Source: Deltaproteobacteria bacterium (lineage in GTDB: Bacteria > Bdellovibrionota > FAC87 > UBA2466). From it: a stretch of DNA of 35,799 bases. Positions 24,409 through 33,567 of the stretch are shown one piece after another. Positions within the stretch are counted from its first letter, which is position 1. Each line of letters starts with the position of its first letter. The position numbers were made by a program, and so were the translations under genes. Below the pieces are notes generated by a model. It was not told the origin of the DNA. It worked only from the letters and a program-made list of their open reading frames with translations, and searched no databases. The stretch lies in contig OMIX01000041.1 in NCBI GenBank assembly GCA_900299195.1, forward strand, positions 1 to 35,799, read 5' to 3'.

Positions 24409-25134
24409 GTGCGCAGTTACTACTTAATCATGGTACTAATTGGGTTGAGCTGTTCCTCATTTTTATTGCAAGCAGCTTCAAAGCAAAATAAGCCAATCAA
24501 GAACAAGACTTCTAAAAAACTCAATGTTTCAGAACATAGAAAATTGGTTAAAGAAGTTCATGAGGCTTTGAAAGATCCTCAAGAAAAAGAATTAGAAAAA
24601 ATAGCTTTAGAGCCCAGTCCTCGTCCAGCAGCTCCTAGCGTGAACCCTGCACCAGCGATTCGTCCTGCCAGAGTTTCTAGACAAGTCACAAGTCAGTCAA
24701 ACTCCAATCAGGCCCGAATTGTTTTGAATTGGTTTAGTTTGGGAGTGGGAGCTATCGCAGACACCGATGGAGGAACCTCAATGGCGGCTGCAGTAAACTG
24801 GACTCCTACTTATATTTTCGATCCTATTCTTCGAATCAAAGGACAGGTGGGATTAACGGCGGGAAATCTATTTACGAAGGGAACTTTTAGTGGGTTAGAA
24901 GGTTCTTTAGCTTTGGTCTATTCGGGAATGCGACCACTCCTTTTTGAAGCAGGAGGGGGATATCAATATTGGAATGATCGAGGGGGATGGATGCCTGAAG
25001 CCAGGGGATCCGTCGGATACCGTCTACCAGGAAAAGGGGGCTATGTTCACGCCATTCACCTGAATTACGCCCGAGTGTTTAGTGATTTATTAGATTGTAA
25101 TGTAGCCACCGTATCTTTGGCTTTTAGATTTTAG
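24409..25134 (+). CDS. Exported protein with a predicted outer-membrane beta-barrel domain
   Basis: A 241-residue product from a GTG preceded by GGGAG at 24398-24402 (six-base spacing). Residues 1-23 are a signal peptide (ending LLQAAS). A lysine-rich helical region (about 25-65) and a Pro/Ala linker lead to a C-terminal ~140-residue domain of alternating hydrophobic and polar strands with many Gly, Tyr and Trp residues (NWFSLGVGAIADTDGG, GYQYWNDRGGWMPEARGSVGY), ending in the barrel-type terminal AFRF. This pattern fits an eight-stranded outer-membrane barrel. The stop overlaps the ribosome-binding site of the giant lipoprotein gene 12 bases downstream, so the two form an operon and may act together at the cell surface. 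No family name is certain. Confidence 0.75.
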   Translation: MRSYYLIMVLIGLSCSSFLLQAASKQNKPIKNKTSKKLNVSEHRKLVKEVHEALKDPQEKELEKIALEPSPRPAAPSVNPAPAIRPARVSRQVTSQSNSNQARIVLNWFSLGVGAIADTDGGTSMAAAVNWTPTYIFDPILRIKGQVGLTAGNLFTKGTFSGLEGSLALVYSGMRPLLFEAGGGYQYWNDRGGWMPEARGSVGYRLPGKGGYVHAIHLNYARVFSDLLDCNVATVSLAFRF

Positions 25135-25146
25135 GAGAACAACCCA

Positions 25147-28100
25147 ATGAAAATGATGAACATGATAAAATCGGTTGCCTTAATGATTTTTGTGCTCTCC
25201 TTGTCAAGCTGTAAACCTATTGGAGAAATTTTTGAAGATAAGACAGCTCCGCAAGATACTTCAGTGAGTATCAATAGTGGTGCTGACCAGACAAACTCCC
25301 TTAGCGTGACTTTAACTCTGGAGGGTGATGATGCCACTCAGATGTTCATCACTAACACAGCCGGTTGTAGCTCAGGGGGAAGTTATGAAGCGTTTGCTGC
25401 GACTAAAGCTTGGACGTTAGGCACCAGCAATGGAACCGCCACTGTGTACGTGAAATTTAAAGATAGAGCAGGAAATGAGAGCGCATGCGTAAGTGACACG
25501 ATTGTCCACGACAATGTGGTCCCTACAGTATCCAATGTGACCTCTTCGACGGCTAATGGATCTTTTAAAGTGGGAGATACGATTTCTATTCAAGTGAACT
25601 TTAGTGAGAGTATGACCGTCACTGGAACTCCGCAGTTAACTCTTGAAACCGGAGCAACTGATCGGGCTGTGAACTACGCTACGGGTTCAGGCACTAGTAG
25701 CCTAACCTTTACATACACAGTTCAGTCGGGAGATACGAGCAGTGACTTAGATTATACCTCTACCACTGCTTTGGCTTTGAATAGTGGGACAATCAGAGAT
25801 GGAGCAGGAAATAATGCTACGTTAACTTTAGCGACACCAGGCGCTGCCAATTCTTTAGGAGCCAACAAAGCTCTTGTGGTTGATACTTCGGTACCCACTG
25901 TCTCGAGCGTAAACTCTTCGACTGCCAATGGTTCTTACAAAGTAGGAGATTCGATTTCTATCCAAGTGAACTTCAGTGAGAATGTGACAGTTTCAGGAAC
26001 TCCACAGTTAACGCTTGAGACTGGAGCAACCGACCGTGCCGTAAACTATGCTTCGGGTTCAGGCACTAGCACCCTAAACTTTACTTATACAGTACAATCT
26101 GGAGACACGAGCAGCGACTTAGATTACACATCCACTACGGCTTTGGCTTTAAATGGTGGAACCATTCGAGATGCCGCATTAAATAATGCGACTTTAACTC
26201 TAGCTACTCCTGGGACCGCTAATTCATTAGGGTTCAATAAAGCTCTTGTAGTCGACACTACAGCACCTACCGTAGCGAGCGTGAACTCTTCGACCGCCAA
26301 TGGTTCTTACAAAGTAGGAGATTCGATTTCTATCCAAGTGAACTTCAGTGAAAGTGTGACTGTGACAGGTACTCCTCAGTTGACCCTAGAAACTGGGGCA
26401 ACCGATCAGGTTGTGGATTGCGCTTCTGGAACAGGGACCAGTATGACCTGTACCTACACCGTTCAATCGGGAGATACGAGCAGTGACTTAGATTACACAT
26501 CCACCACTGCGTTGGCTTTAAATGGTGGGACCATTCGAGATGCGGCATTAAATAATGCCACTTTAACTTTGGCGACTCCAGGAGCTGCCAATTCTTTAGG
26601 AGCCAATAAAGCTCTTGTAGTTGATACTTCGGCACCCACTGTCTCGAGCGTAAACTCTTCGACTGCCAATGGTTCGTACAAAGCAGGAGATTCGATTTCA
26701 ATTCAAGTCAACTTTAGTGAAAGTGTGACTGTGACAGGGACTCCTCAGTTGACCCTAGAAACTGGGGCAACCGATCAGGTTGTGGATTGTGCGTCGGGAA
26801 CAGGGACCAGTATGACCTGTACCTACACCGTTCAATCGGGAGATACGAGCAGTGACTTAGATTACACTTCCACCACTGCGTTGGCTTTAAATGGCGGAAC
26901 CATTCAAGATGCGGCATTAAATAATGCTACGTTAGCTTTAGCGACTCCAGGAGCCGCTAATTCACTGGGAGCCAATAAAGCTATTGTAGTCGATACTTCG
27001 GCACCTACCGTTACCAGTGTAGATTCATCGACAGTCGATGGAACTTACAAATTTGGAGATACAATTTCGATTCAAGTGAACTTTAGTGAGAGTGTAACCG
27101 TCACAGGGACTCCTCAGTTGACTCTAGAAACTGGGACGACCGATCAGGTTGTTAATTGTGCGTCTGGAACAGGAAGCAGCATGACCTGTACCTACACCGT
27201 TCAAGCTGGAGATAATAGCAGTGATTTAGATTACACTTCCACCACCGCTTTGGCTTTAAACGGGGGAACGATTCAAGATGCGGCATTAAATAATGCGACT
27301 TTAACTTTAGCGACTCCAGGAGCTGCCAATTCTTTAGGAGCCAATAAAGCTCTTGTGGTTGACGGAGTGATTCCAACTGTGGCCAGTGTGAATTCTTCGA
27401 CAGCTAATGGAATTTACAAATCCGGAGATACAATTTCGATTCAAGTGAACTTTAGTGAGAGTGTGACCGTCACTGGAACTCCGCAGTTGACTCTAGAAAC
27501 TGGGACGACCGATCAGGTTGTTAATTGTGCGTCGGGAACAGGGACCAGTATGACCTGTACCTACACCGTTCAACCTGGGGATAATAATAGTGACTTAGAT
27601 TACACATCCACTACTGCTTTGGCTTTAAATGGTGGGACCATTCAAGATGCCGCATTAAATAATGCGACGTTAACTTTGGCGACTCCAGGAGCCGCTAATT
27701 CATTAGGGTTCAACAAAGCTCTTGTGGTCGACACTACAGCACCTACCGTAGCAAGCGTGAACTCTTCGACCGCCAATGGTTCGTACAAAGCCGGGGATAT
27801 TATTTCGATTCAAGTGAACTTTAGTGAGAGTGTGACCGTCACAGGGACTCCGCAGTTGACTCTAGAAACTGGGGCGACTGATCAGGTTGTAGATTGTGCG
27901 TCTGGAACAGGAAGCAGCATGACCTGTACCTACACCGTTCAGTCTGGCGATAATAGTGGTGATTTAGATTACACTTCCACCACTGCTTTGGCATTAAACG
28001 GTGGAACGATTCAAGATGCCGCATTAAATAATGCGACGTTAACTTTAGCGACTCCAGGAGCTGCTGATTCTTTAGGAGCCAACAAAGCTCTAGTGATAGA

Positions 28101-31047
28101 TACTATAGCGCCCACTGCACCTAGTATCGCTATTAACAACGGTGACCCTCAAACTAATTCAACCCTAGTGGATCTGACTTTGGCAGCAGCGGGGGCTTCA
28201 GAAATGTACATTACCAATACGGCGGGTTGCGCCAGTGGAGGCTCTTATGAAGCCTTTGACACTTCTAAATTAGCTTGGGTTCTAAGTCAGACCAGTGGAA
28301 CGGCAACTGTATATGCCAAGTTTAAAGACTTGGCTGGAAATGAAACTACTTGCGAATCTGACACTATCGAAATCGCTCCAAGAATTATAAACGTGACTTC
28401 GAGTTCACCCAACGGAATCTACACCACTGGGGAAACCATCAGCATTCAAGTTGTTTTTGAAAGTGCTGTGACTGTGTCTGGAACTCCAACCTTAACCTTA
28501 GAGACCGGAACGACTGATGCTGTGGTTAGTTATGCTAGTGGAAGCACCACCAATACGTTGACCTTTAACTACACAGTGGCATCTGGTGAAAATAGCTCTG
28601 ATCTAAGCTACGTCAATACTTCTTCTTTATCTCTTCCCGGAGGAGCCACCATTAAGGTAGGAACGATTGATGTCAATACCACTTTGCCCACAGTGGGCGC
28701 TGCTGGCTCTCTTTCTGCGAATAAGGCTCTGGTAGTAGATACTGAACCTGTCGTAAGTTATGTGACTTCAAACAAAGCCAATGGCACCTACGGTCTAGGA
28801 GAAGTTATTCCTATTCATGTGGTGTTTAGTGAGAATGTTACGGTAAACGGAGTTCCACAATTAACACTAGAAACTGGCGTTTCAGATGCAGTGGTAACTT
28901 ACGTTCAAACTCTCAATGGAAATACCTTAGTCTTTAATTACACGGTAGCTGCGGGTCATGAGAGCTCTGATTTGGATTATAAATTAACTAGCTCTCTAGC
29001 TCTCAACGGAGGAACGATTCGAGATTCAGCTTCTAACGACGCCGATATCACATTGCCGGCAGTGGGAGGCGCTAACTCGCTCGGCGGACAAAAAGCTCTT
29101 GTCATTGATACGACTCCTATTATTACAAATGTCACCTCATCCACTCCGAATGGAACTTATGTAGCGGGTAATGCTATTGCCGTGGATTTCGAATTTAGCG
29201 AATCGGTGACCGTCACAGGTACACCTACTTTAACTATGGAAACTGGTGCCACCGATCGTACGATCAATTGTGCATCTGGAACTGGAACTACCATGACCTG
29301 TACCTATACGGTTCAAAGTGGAGACACCAGTCTTGATCTAGATTATGTCGCGGGTTCACTCACTTTAGGAGGGGGAGTATCTATTAAAGATGCAAGCAAC
29401 AATGATCTTGATTTAAGTTCATTGCCAGTACCAGGTGCTGCCCATTCTCTTTCTGCTAATAAAGCTATTGTGATAGACCCTGTTCCTGTGGTTACCAATG
29501 TGACCTCAAGCTCGGCCAACGGAACCTACGCGGCTGGAACTGTGATTCCCATCCAAGTGAGCTTTAGTGAAGATGTGAGTGTGGGGGGAGCTCCCACTCT
29601 TACTTTGGAAACGGGTGCAAGTGATGCGGTGGTGACTTATAGCTCGGGTAGTGGTTCTTCGACGCTCACATTCAACTATACAGTGGGAGCCACAGATTCC
29701 TTCACCGATTTGGATTATGTCACAACCACTTCTCTAGATCTAAATGGGGGAACGATTGAAAGCGCTACTTTGCAAGCTGCAACTTTAACACTGGCCGCTC
29801 CGGGAGCGTCAGGCTCTTTAGGAAATAACAAAACCTTCAAAAGTCTGTTCCGAGGCAGTTTGGCAGGTGCTAGTGTTGATAATGAGGCTTTTGGTTCAGT
29901 GTTGGCTTCGGGAGATCTGAATGGAGATGGCAAACCTGATTTAGCTGTAGGATTTCCGAATTACAACGGAGGTGATGGTAGGGTGATTGTCTATGATGGC
30001 ACTGACCTCACCACTTCACTATTAACCATTACAGGAAGCTCCGGAGAAAATTTAGGTGCTGCCTTAGCTTTCGCAGATGTGGATAACGACACTAAGTATG
30101 ATTTGATTGTGGGTAGTCCGTTATCAGATGGTGCCGGAACCGATCGAGGTAAAGTTGAGGTATATAGCGGTGATACCGGATTGTTACTTTACTCTATCTT
30201 AGGTTCTGCGGATGGCGACAAGTTAGGTAGCTCTGTTTCTCGATTGGGTAATATCGATGGTTCCTCTGGTGAGGAGTTCATTGTGGGAATCCCCTTTGCA
30301 GATGTGAGTGCAAAAACCGATGCAGGTATGGCCAAAGTTTACAAGGGGGCTGATGGTAGTCCCTTCACCTCGATTTCAGGAAACGAGGCGAATGCTCGAT
30401 TGGGCAGTAATGTTTCGGGTGTTGGAGATGTGGACAATGATGGCACTGCTGATTTCATGATTGCTGAGACCCACGCTGCTGCGGGGGGTACTGCACGAGG
30501 TAGGGTTCGAGTTTACAGCGGAGATGACTTGAGTGTTCTCTACGTCAAACTTGGAACTGATGATAACGATCACTTCGGAGCGTCCTTAGCAGGTGGAGCC
30601 GATGTCAACAATGACGGTCGCGTTGATTTTATGATCGGTTCTCCAGACGCGGATGGAGCCGGCACCGATCGGGGCCAAGTGATCGTGTATAGCGGAGTCG
30701 ATGGTAGTGTGCTTTACACCAAAACGGGTTCTGCAAATAACGATCAGCTAGGGTACTCCATTGCTCTGCTAGGAAATGTGGATGGAGCTGTGGGAAATGA
30801 TTTTATCATTGGTATTCCTGGCGCAGCCGGGGGAGGAACCAGTAGAGGTCAAACTAAGGTTTTTAGTGGTGACACTGGGAATGTATTTTATACTCTGAAT
30901 GGAGATGAAGACAACGGAGCTTATGGTCGTGCTGTCATAGGGCTCACTCCAGGAATCGAAGCCGATACCGAGGATGACTTTGCAGTGGGAGCCCCTTTAG
31001 TAGATGGTGCTGGAACCGACCGAGGTAAAGTTTTTGTTTACCGGTAG
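25147..31047 (+). CDS. Giant surface lipoprotein with Ig-like repeats and a seven-repeat FG-GAP propeller
   Basis: A 1966-residue lipoprotein. The signal ends in LSSC (Cys22). Residues ~35-125 form an Ig-like domain; eleven ~123-residue Ig-like units follow: seven near-identical at 126-988, another first-type domain at 989-1077, and four diverged units at 1078-1570. Each has ANGxYxxGD-IxIQVxFSE, a TPxLTLETG strand and SLGxNKAxVxD. From about 1572 to the end are seven FG-GAP repeats with calcium-type loops (GDLNGDGKPD, ADVDNDTKYD, GDVDNDGTAD, ADVNNDGRVD) and GAGTDRG phrases, as in integrin alpha chains. It is a probable adhesin or prey/surface-binding protein. AGGAG lies in the upstream gene's stop region. 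It overlaps the convergent kinase by 10 bases. Confidence 0.9.
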   Translation: MKMMNMIKSVALMIFVLSLSSCKPIGEIFEDKTAPQDTSVSINSGADQTNSLSVTLTLEGDDATQMFITNTAGCSSGGSYEAFAATKAWTLGTSNGTATVYVKFKDRAGNESACVSDTIVHDNVVPTVSNVTSSTANGSFKVGDTISIQVNFSESMTVTGTPQLTLETGATDRAVNYATGSGTSSLTFTYTVQSGDTSSDLDYTSTTALALNSGTIRDGAGNNATLTLATPGAANSLGANKALVVDTSVPTVSSVNSSTANGSYKVGDSISIQVNFSENVTVSGTPQLTLETGATDRAVNYASGSGTSTLNFTYTVQSGDTSSDLDYTSTTALALNGGTIRDAALNNATLTLATPGTANSLGFNKALVVDTTAPTVASVNSSTANGSYKVGDSISIQVNFSESVTVTGTPQLTLETGATDQVVDCASGTGTSMTCTYTVQSGDTSSDLDYTSTTALALNGGTIRDAALNNATLTLATPGAANSLGANKALVVDTSAPTVSSVNSSTANGSYKAGDSISIQVNFSESVTVTGTPQLTLETGATDQVVDCASGTGTSMTCTYTVQSGDTSSDLDYTSTTALALNGGTIQDAALNNATLALATPGAANSLGANKAIVVDTSAPTVTSVDSSTVDGTYKFGDTISIQVNFSESVTVTGTPQLTLETGTTDQVVNCASGTGSSMTCTYTVQAGDNSSDLDYTSTTALALNGGTIQDAALNNATLTLATPGAANSLGANKALVVDGVIPTVASVNSSTANGIYKSGDTISIQVNFSESVTVTGTPQLTLETGTTDQVVNCASGTGTSMTCTYTVQPGDNNSDLDYTSTTALALNGGTIQDAALNNATLTLATPGAANSLGFNKALVVDTTAPTVASVNSSTANGSYKAGDIISIQVNFSESVTVTGTPQLTLETGATDQVVDCASGTGSSMTCTYTVQSGDNSGDLDYTSTTALALNGGTIQDAALNNATLTLATPGAADSLGANKALVIDTIAPTAPSIAINNGDPQTNSTLVDLTLAAAGASEMYITNTAGCASGGSYEAFDTSKLAWVLSQTSGTATVYAKFKDLAGNETTCESDTIEIAPRIINVTSSSPNGIYTTGETISIQVVFESAVTVSGTPTLTLETGTTDAVVSYASGSTTNTLTFNYTVASGENSSDLSYVNTSSLSLPGGATIKVGTIDVNTTLPTVGAAGSLSANKALVVDTEPVVSYVTSNKANGTYGLGEVIPIHVVFSENVTVNGVPQLTLETGVSDAVVTYVQTLNGNTLVFNYTVAAGHESSDLDYKLTSSLALNGGTIRDSASNDADITLPAVGGANSLGGQKALVIDTTPIITNVTSSTPNGTYVAGNAIAVDFEFSESVTVTGTPTLTMETGATDRTINCASGTGTTMTCTYTVQSGDTSLDLDYVAGSLTLGGGVSIKDASNNDLDLSSLPVPGAAHSLSANKAIVIDPVPVVTNVTSSSANGTYAAGTVIPIQVSFSEDVSVGGAPTLTLETGASDAVVTYSSGSGSSTLTFNYTVGATDSFTDLDYVTTTSLDLNGGTIESATLQAATLTLAAPGASGSLGNNKTFKSLFRGSLAGASVDNEAFGSVLASGDLNGDGKPDLAVGFPNYNGGDGRVIVYDGTDLTTSLLTITGSSGENLGAALAFADVDNDTKYDLIVGSPLSDGAGTDRGKVEVYSGDTGLLLYSILGSADGDKLGSSVSRLGNIDGSSGEEFIVGIPFADVSAKTDAGMAKVYKGADGSPFTSISGNEANARLGSNVSGVGDVDNDGTADFMIAETHAAAGGTARGRVRVYSGDDLSVLYVKLGTDDNDHFGASLAGGADVNNDGRVDFMIGSPDADGAGTDRGQVIVYSGVDGSVLYTKTGSANNDQLGYSIALLGNVDGAVGNDFIIGIPGAAGGGTSRGQTKVFSGDTGNVFYTLNGDEDNGAYGRAVIGLTPGIEADTEDDFAVGAPLVDGAGTDRGKVFVYR
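25522..28110 (+). repeat. Seven in-frame tandem repeats (two of 372 bp, five of 369 bp)
   Basis: Repeat boundaries at the Pro codon of each unit fall at 25522, 25894, 26266, 26635, 27004, 27373 and 27742, ending at 28110. The first two units are 372 bp, the rest 369 bp. They are highly similar at DNA level and remain in frame, so recombination could add or drop units without breaking the gene. Confidence 0.92.
28378..29841 (+). repeat. Four diverged copies of the same Ig-like unit
   Basis: Units start at 28378, 28747, 29116 and 29485; the first three are 369 bp. They keep the same protein pattern as the upstream tandem block but have drifted at DNA level, and are separated from it by one different Ig-like domain (28111-28377). 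The end of the last unit is approximate. Confidence 0.85.
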
Positions 31048-32465
31048 GGGTGTTTAGGAACTTCAACGCCCACTTCAGGAACCGAAATCGTTATTTGAGT
31101 TCCTTGGTTGACGTTCGATTCAATGTTAATCATTCCGCCCCATTTCTCAACAGTCTGATGGGCATGGAATAATCCCAACCCAAGCCCTTTGGGTTTCCCA
31201 AACGAAACTCTTTCTCGCCCCAGTTTCTTTAAAACCGTTTCTGGAATGCCTTTACCATTGTCACTGATCTGAAGATAATTGACGGACTGATTTCTTCTCA
31301 GTCGAACTTCGATAGATCCCTCGGTCTCGACAGACTCCATTGCATTATCTATGAGATTTGAGACGACTCGAGAAAATTCCAAAGTGTCTATTGAAGTCAC
31401 AAAATCATTTCCATCCAGGATCGATTCGAGTTTGAGTCCACTCTCCAGTCTCTGACGATACAATATTTTCTTTTCAGCTAGAATATTGTCCAGCACTGTT
31501 TTGAGGTTTTTCTCTCTTCCGGAGTCATTCCGATCAGAAGAAAGGAGCTCTTTTCGTGCATGGACAAGGCTATTGCAAATGTCAGTGATTCGATTCACAG
31601 CACCTAGAATGAGCGACTGATGGGTTTTGGGTAAAAGGGAAAGATCTTGCGTAACGACTCCCAGTGCCATCAGCGGAGAGCGAATGTCATGGGCCACCTG
31701 AGAAGTGATTTTCAAAGTCGCTTCGACTTCTTTCTTTTTTGCTTCTACTTCAGCCGATGAGGCTGCACGCTTCATCAAATCGTCGTAGCCCTCATAAAGT
31801 TCTTGCACTTCGCTCGCCGCATTGGGATTGACTCTAGGGGTAATCTGGGATTGAGAGAAATCAAAAGCGAGCATGCTTTTGTGTAGATTCTGGATAGGTT
31901 CAGTCACATCTGTCTTCACTGCGAAAACCAAAGAACGAAGGGCGTTGTTAAGAAAAATCAATGAAAGTGCCCAAATGAAAAGTGAAACCAAAATCACTAA
32001 ACCCAAAGCGATGGGTTTGAGAGCAGCTGTACAAGACATTTCTCCCATGAACTTTCCACCCAAAAAAAGGTTCTCGTGAAAAGTTAATTGAAAATTTCTA
32101 AATGAAAACCTGACTTCACTGATGAGTTCCTCTGCATGTTTTCCATTGCCTGTAATCTTTTGTTTTTGAGAGTCAGAAATCAAAACCGAGTAATTTCCAT
32201 AGGTAGGCTGCAAACTATTGATCTGTTGGGCTCTGAATTCTACTGCAGCGTTATTTTTGATAAAAAGAGCCTCTTCAATTTTTGGAGTGTTCTCATGAAT
32301 CCAACCATTCAAAGCGAGAGAAATCTGGCTCATCAAATAATAATAAACAAGAACAGAGAAGCTAATTGAAAAAGAACCTAAAAGCACAGCCGCTAACACC
32401 ATCAGAGATCGAAACTTTCTTTCAATCAAAGTCGCAATGGGAAGAGATTGAACCTTATTTAACAT
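31038..32465 (-). CDS. Membrane sensor histidine kinase
   Basis: A 475-residue kinase and last gene of a three-gene overlapping operon. Two membrane helices (about residues 20-45 and 151-172) enclose a periplasmic domain of ~100 residues; a linker with HAMP-like character and a coiled coil follow. The catalytic core has the H-box AHDIRSPL with phospho-accepting His259, N-box NLIDNAMES (Asn374), G1 DNGKGIP (Asp402) and G2 GLGLGLFHA. No response regulator is encoded in the window. The start overlaps the end of the periplasmic binding protein gene by 11 bases, suggesting that the binding protein presents its ligand to the kinase. Its 3' end overlaps the giant lipoprotein gene tail to tail. Confidence 0.93.
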   Translation of the reverse strand: MLNKVQSLPIATLIERKFRSLMVLAAVLLGSFSISFSVLVYYYLMSQISLALNGWIHENTPKIEEALFIKNNAAVEFRAQQINSLQPTYGNYSVLISDSQKQKITGNGKHAEELISEVRFSFRNFQLTFHENLFLGGKFMGEMSCTAALKPIALGLVILVSLFIWALSLIFLNNALRSLVFAVKTDVTEPIQNLHKSMLAFDFSQSQITPRVNPNAASEVQELYEGYDDLMKRAASSAEVEAKKKEVEATLKITSQVAHDIRSPLMALGVVTQDLSLLPKTHQSLILGAVNRITDICNSLVHARKELLSSDRNDSGREKNLKTVLDNILAEKKILYRQRLESGLKLESILDGNDFVTSIDTLEFSRVVSNLIDNAMESVETEGSIEVRLRRNQSVNYLQISDNGKGIPETVLKKLGRERVSFGKPKGLGLGLFHAHQTVEKWGGMINIESNVNQGTQITISVPEVGVEVPKHPYR

Positions 32466-33567
32466 AGCTATGCTTTCCCCCGAGAAACTTCAAAATCACG
32501 ACTTGACGATCAGGGCTTGGGTTCTTGGCATCTTTGTAAACGATGGGTCCAGTCGTCGTTTCAAAGGCTGTTGAAAGAAGAACTTTCTGAATTTCATTGG
32601 CATTAAGGTTGGCCTTTTTAAGTTTAGTTAAAACCTCCCTTGTCACTTTGAGAGCATCAAACATCATGGCTGCCCCTAAACTGTAAGGCTCCTCAGGATA
32701 AAGTTGTTTCCAGCCTTTTTTAAACTTTTTGTTTGTCGGCGTTTCGATCTCCTGGGCCCAGTGCGTGGCATAATAGGCTTTCAATTCAGGAAGGGAGCTT
32801 AATTTGGCTTCGAGAACTTCTCTCCCTCCCCATCCGTCACTTCCTAAAAATACGATTTGATTGTTCTCTGCATAAGCTAACCGGACGATCTCTGTGGCGG
32901 TGTTAACATAATCTGGAATAAAAATGAGGTTCGGCTTAAAGGCTTTGATTTGGTCCAATAAGTTTTTTTTATCTAGAGCTCCGCCTAAATATTTAACCTC
33001 GGATACTTGAGTTTGAGCGGAAAGGGCCGCTTTAAAAGCTGCAGAAAGTCCAACTGAATGAGCCGTATCTAAATTCGTACAGATCATGACTTTTTTCGGG
33101 CTAAATTTCTCGATTGAAAAACTGGCTAAAGACTTCGCTTGAGATGAATCAGAAAAAGTTGTTCGAAAAAAATGAGGATGTCCTAACGTAATCTCATCGT
33201 GAGTTGCCATGGGAGTGATGAAAATAATTTCCTGATTATCTAAAACTGGAATGAGAGACAGAGCTTGGTTGCTTTTTGAGAGTCCAATTAAGATTTTAGC
33301 TTTTGAATTTAAAATCAATTCAGCTAGTTCAACGGTCTTCTTCACTTCGCCTTGGTTATCATAAGTCACTACAGACAGCTCAGACTTGGCTTCAGGGAAA
33401 ACAGCAAAAAATACTTTCACCCCTTTTTCTAAATTAAAATCGGTCAAAGAAATATCTGAGGTGGGATTCGAAAGACTTGCCATAAAAGCCACTGGAATAG
33501 GCTGTGCCCCCACCGATTTTAAAAAAAGACCCAAAACAAAAAAGACTGTTTTAATAGTAGACTTCAT
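32455..33567 (-). CDS. Periplasmic ligand-binding protein, LivJ-like (Peripla_BP_6)
   Basis: A 370-residue exported type I periplasmic binding protein. Residues 1-21 are a cleavable signal peptide (ending KSVGA) without a lipobox. Family signs are PVAFMASLSNPTSD at the start of lobe 1, VTYDNQGEVKKTVELAELIL, then IIFITPMATHDE, HFFRTTFSD, and in lobe 2 FLGSDGWGG and EPYSLGAAMMFDALK. Such proteins bind branched-chain amino acids, amides or related small molecules. No ABC permease or ATPase genes lie nearby; instead the gene overlaps the upstream phytochelatin-synthase-like gene by four bases (ATGA) and the downstream kinase gene by 11, so a role as the sensing component of that kinase is more likely than transport. 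The ligand is unknown. Confidence 0.88.
   Translation of the reverse strand: MKSTIKTVFFVLGLFLKSVGAQPIPVAFMASLSNPTSDISLTDFNLEKGVKVFFAVFPEAKSELSVVTYDNQGEVKKTVELAELILNSKAKILIGLSKSNQALSLIPVLDNQEIIFITPMATHDEITLGHPHFFRTTFSDSSQAKSLASFSIEKFSPKKVMICTNLDTAHSVGLSAAFKAALSAQTQVSEVKYLGGALDKKNLLDQIKAFKPNLIFIPDYVNTATEIVRLAYAENNQIVFLGSDGWGGREVLEAKLSSLPELKAYYATHWAQEIETPTNKKFKKGWKQLYPEEPYSLGAAMMFDALKVTREVLTKLKKANLNANEIQKVLLSTAFETTTGPIVYKDAKNPSPDRQVVILKFLGGKHSYVK

Noticed and set aside
26345-28024. Several open frames on the minus strand opposite the tandem repeats
   Set aside because: They recur with the repeat period, have no ribosome-binding sites and give low-quality sequences rich in Trp/His/Arg; they are shadows of the repeated coding strand.
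25522-28110. Regular repeats resembling a CRISPR or satellite array
   Set aside because: The units are 369-372 bp, stay in one open frame and encode Ig-like domains; there are no short repeats with unique spacers.
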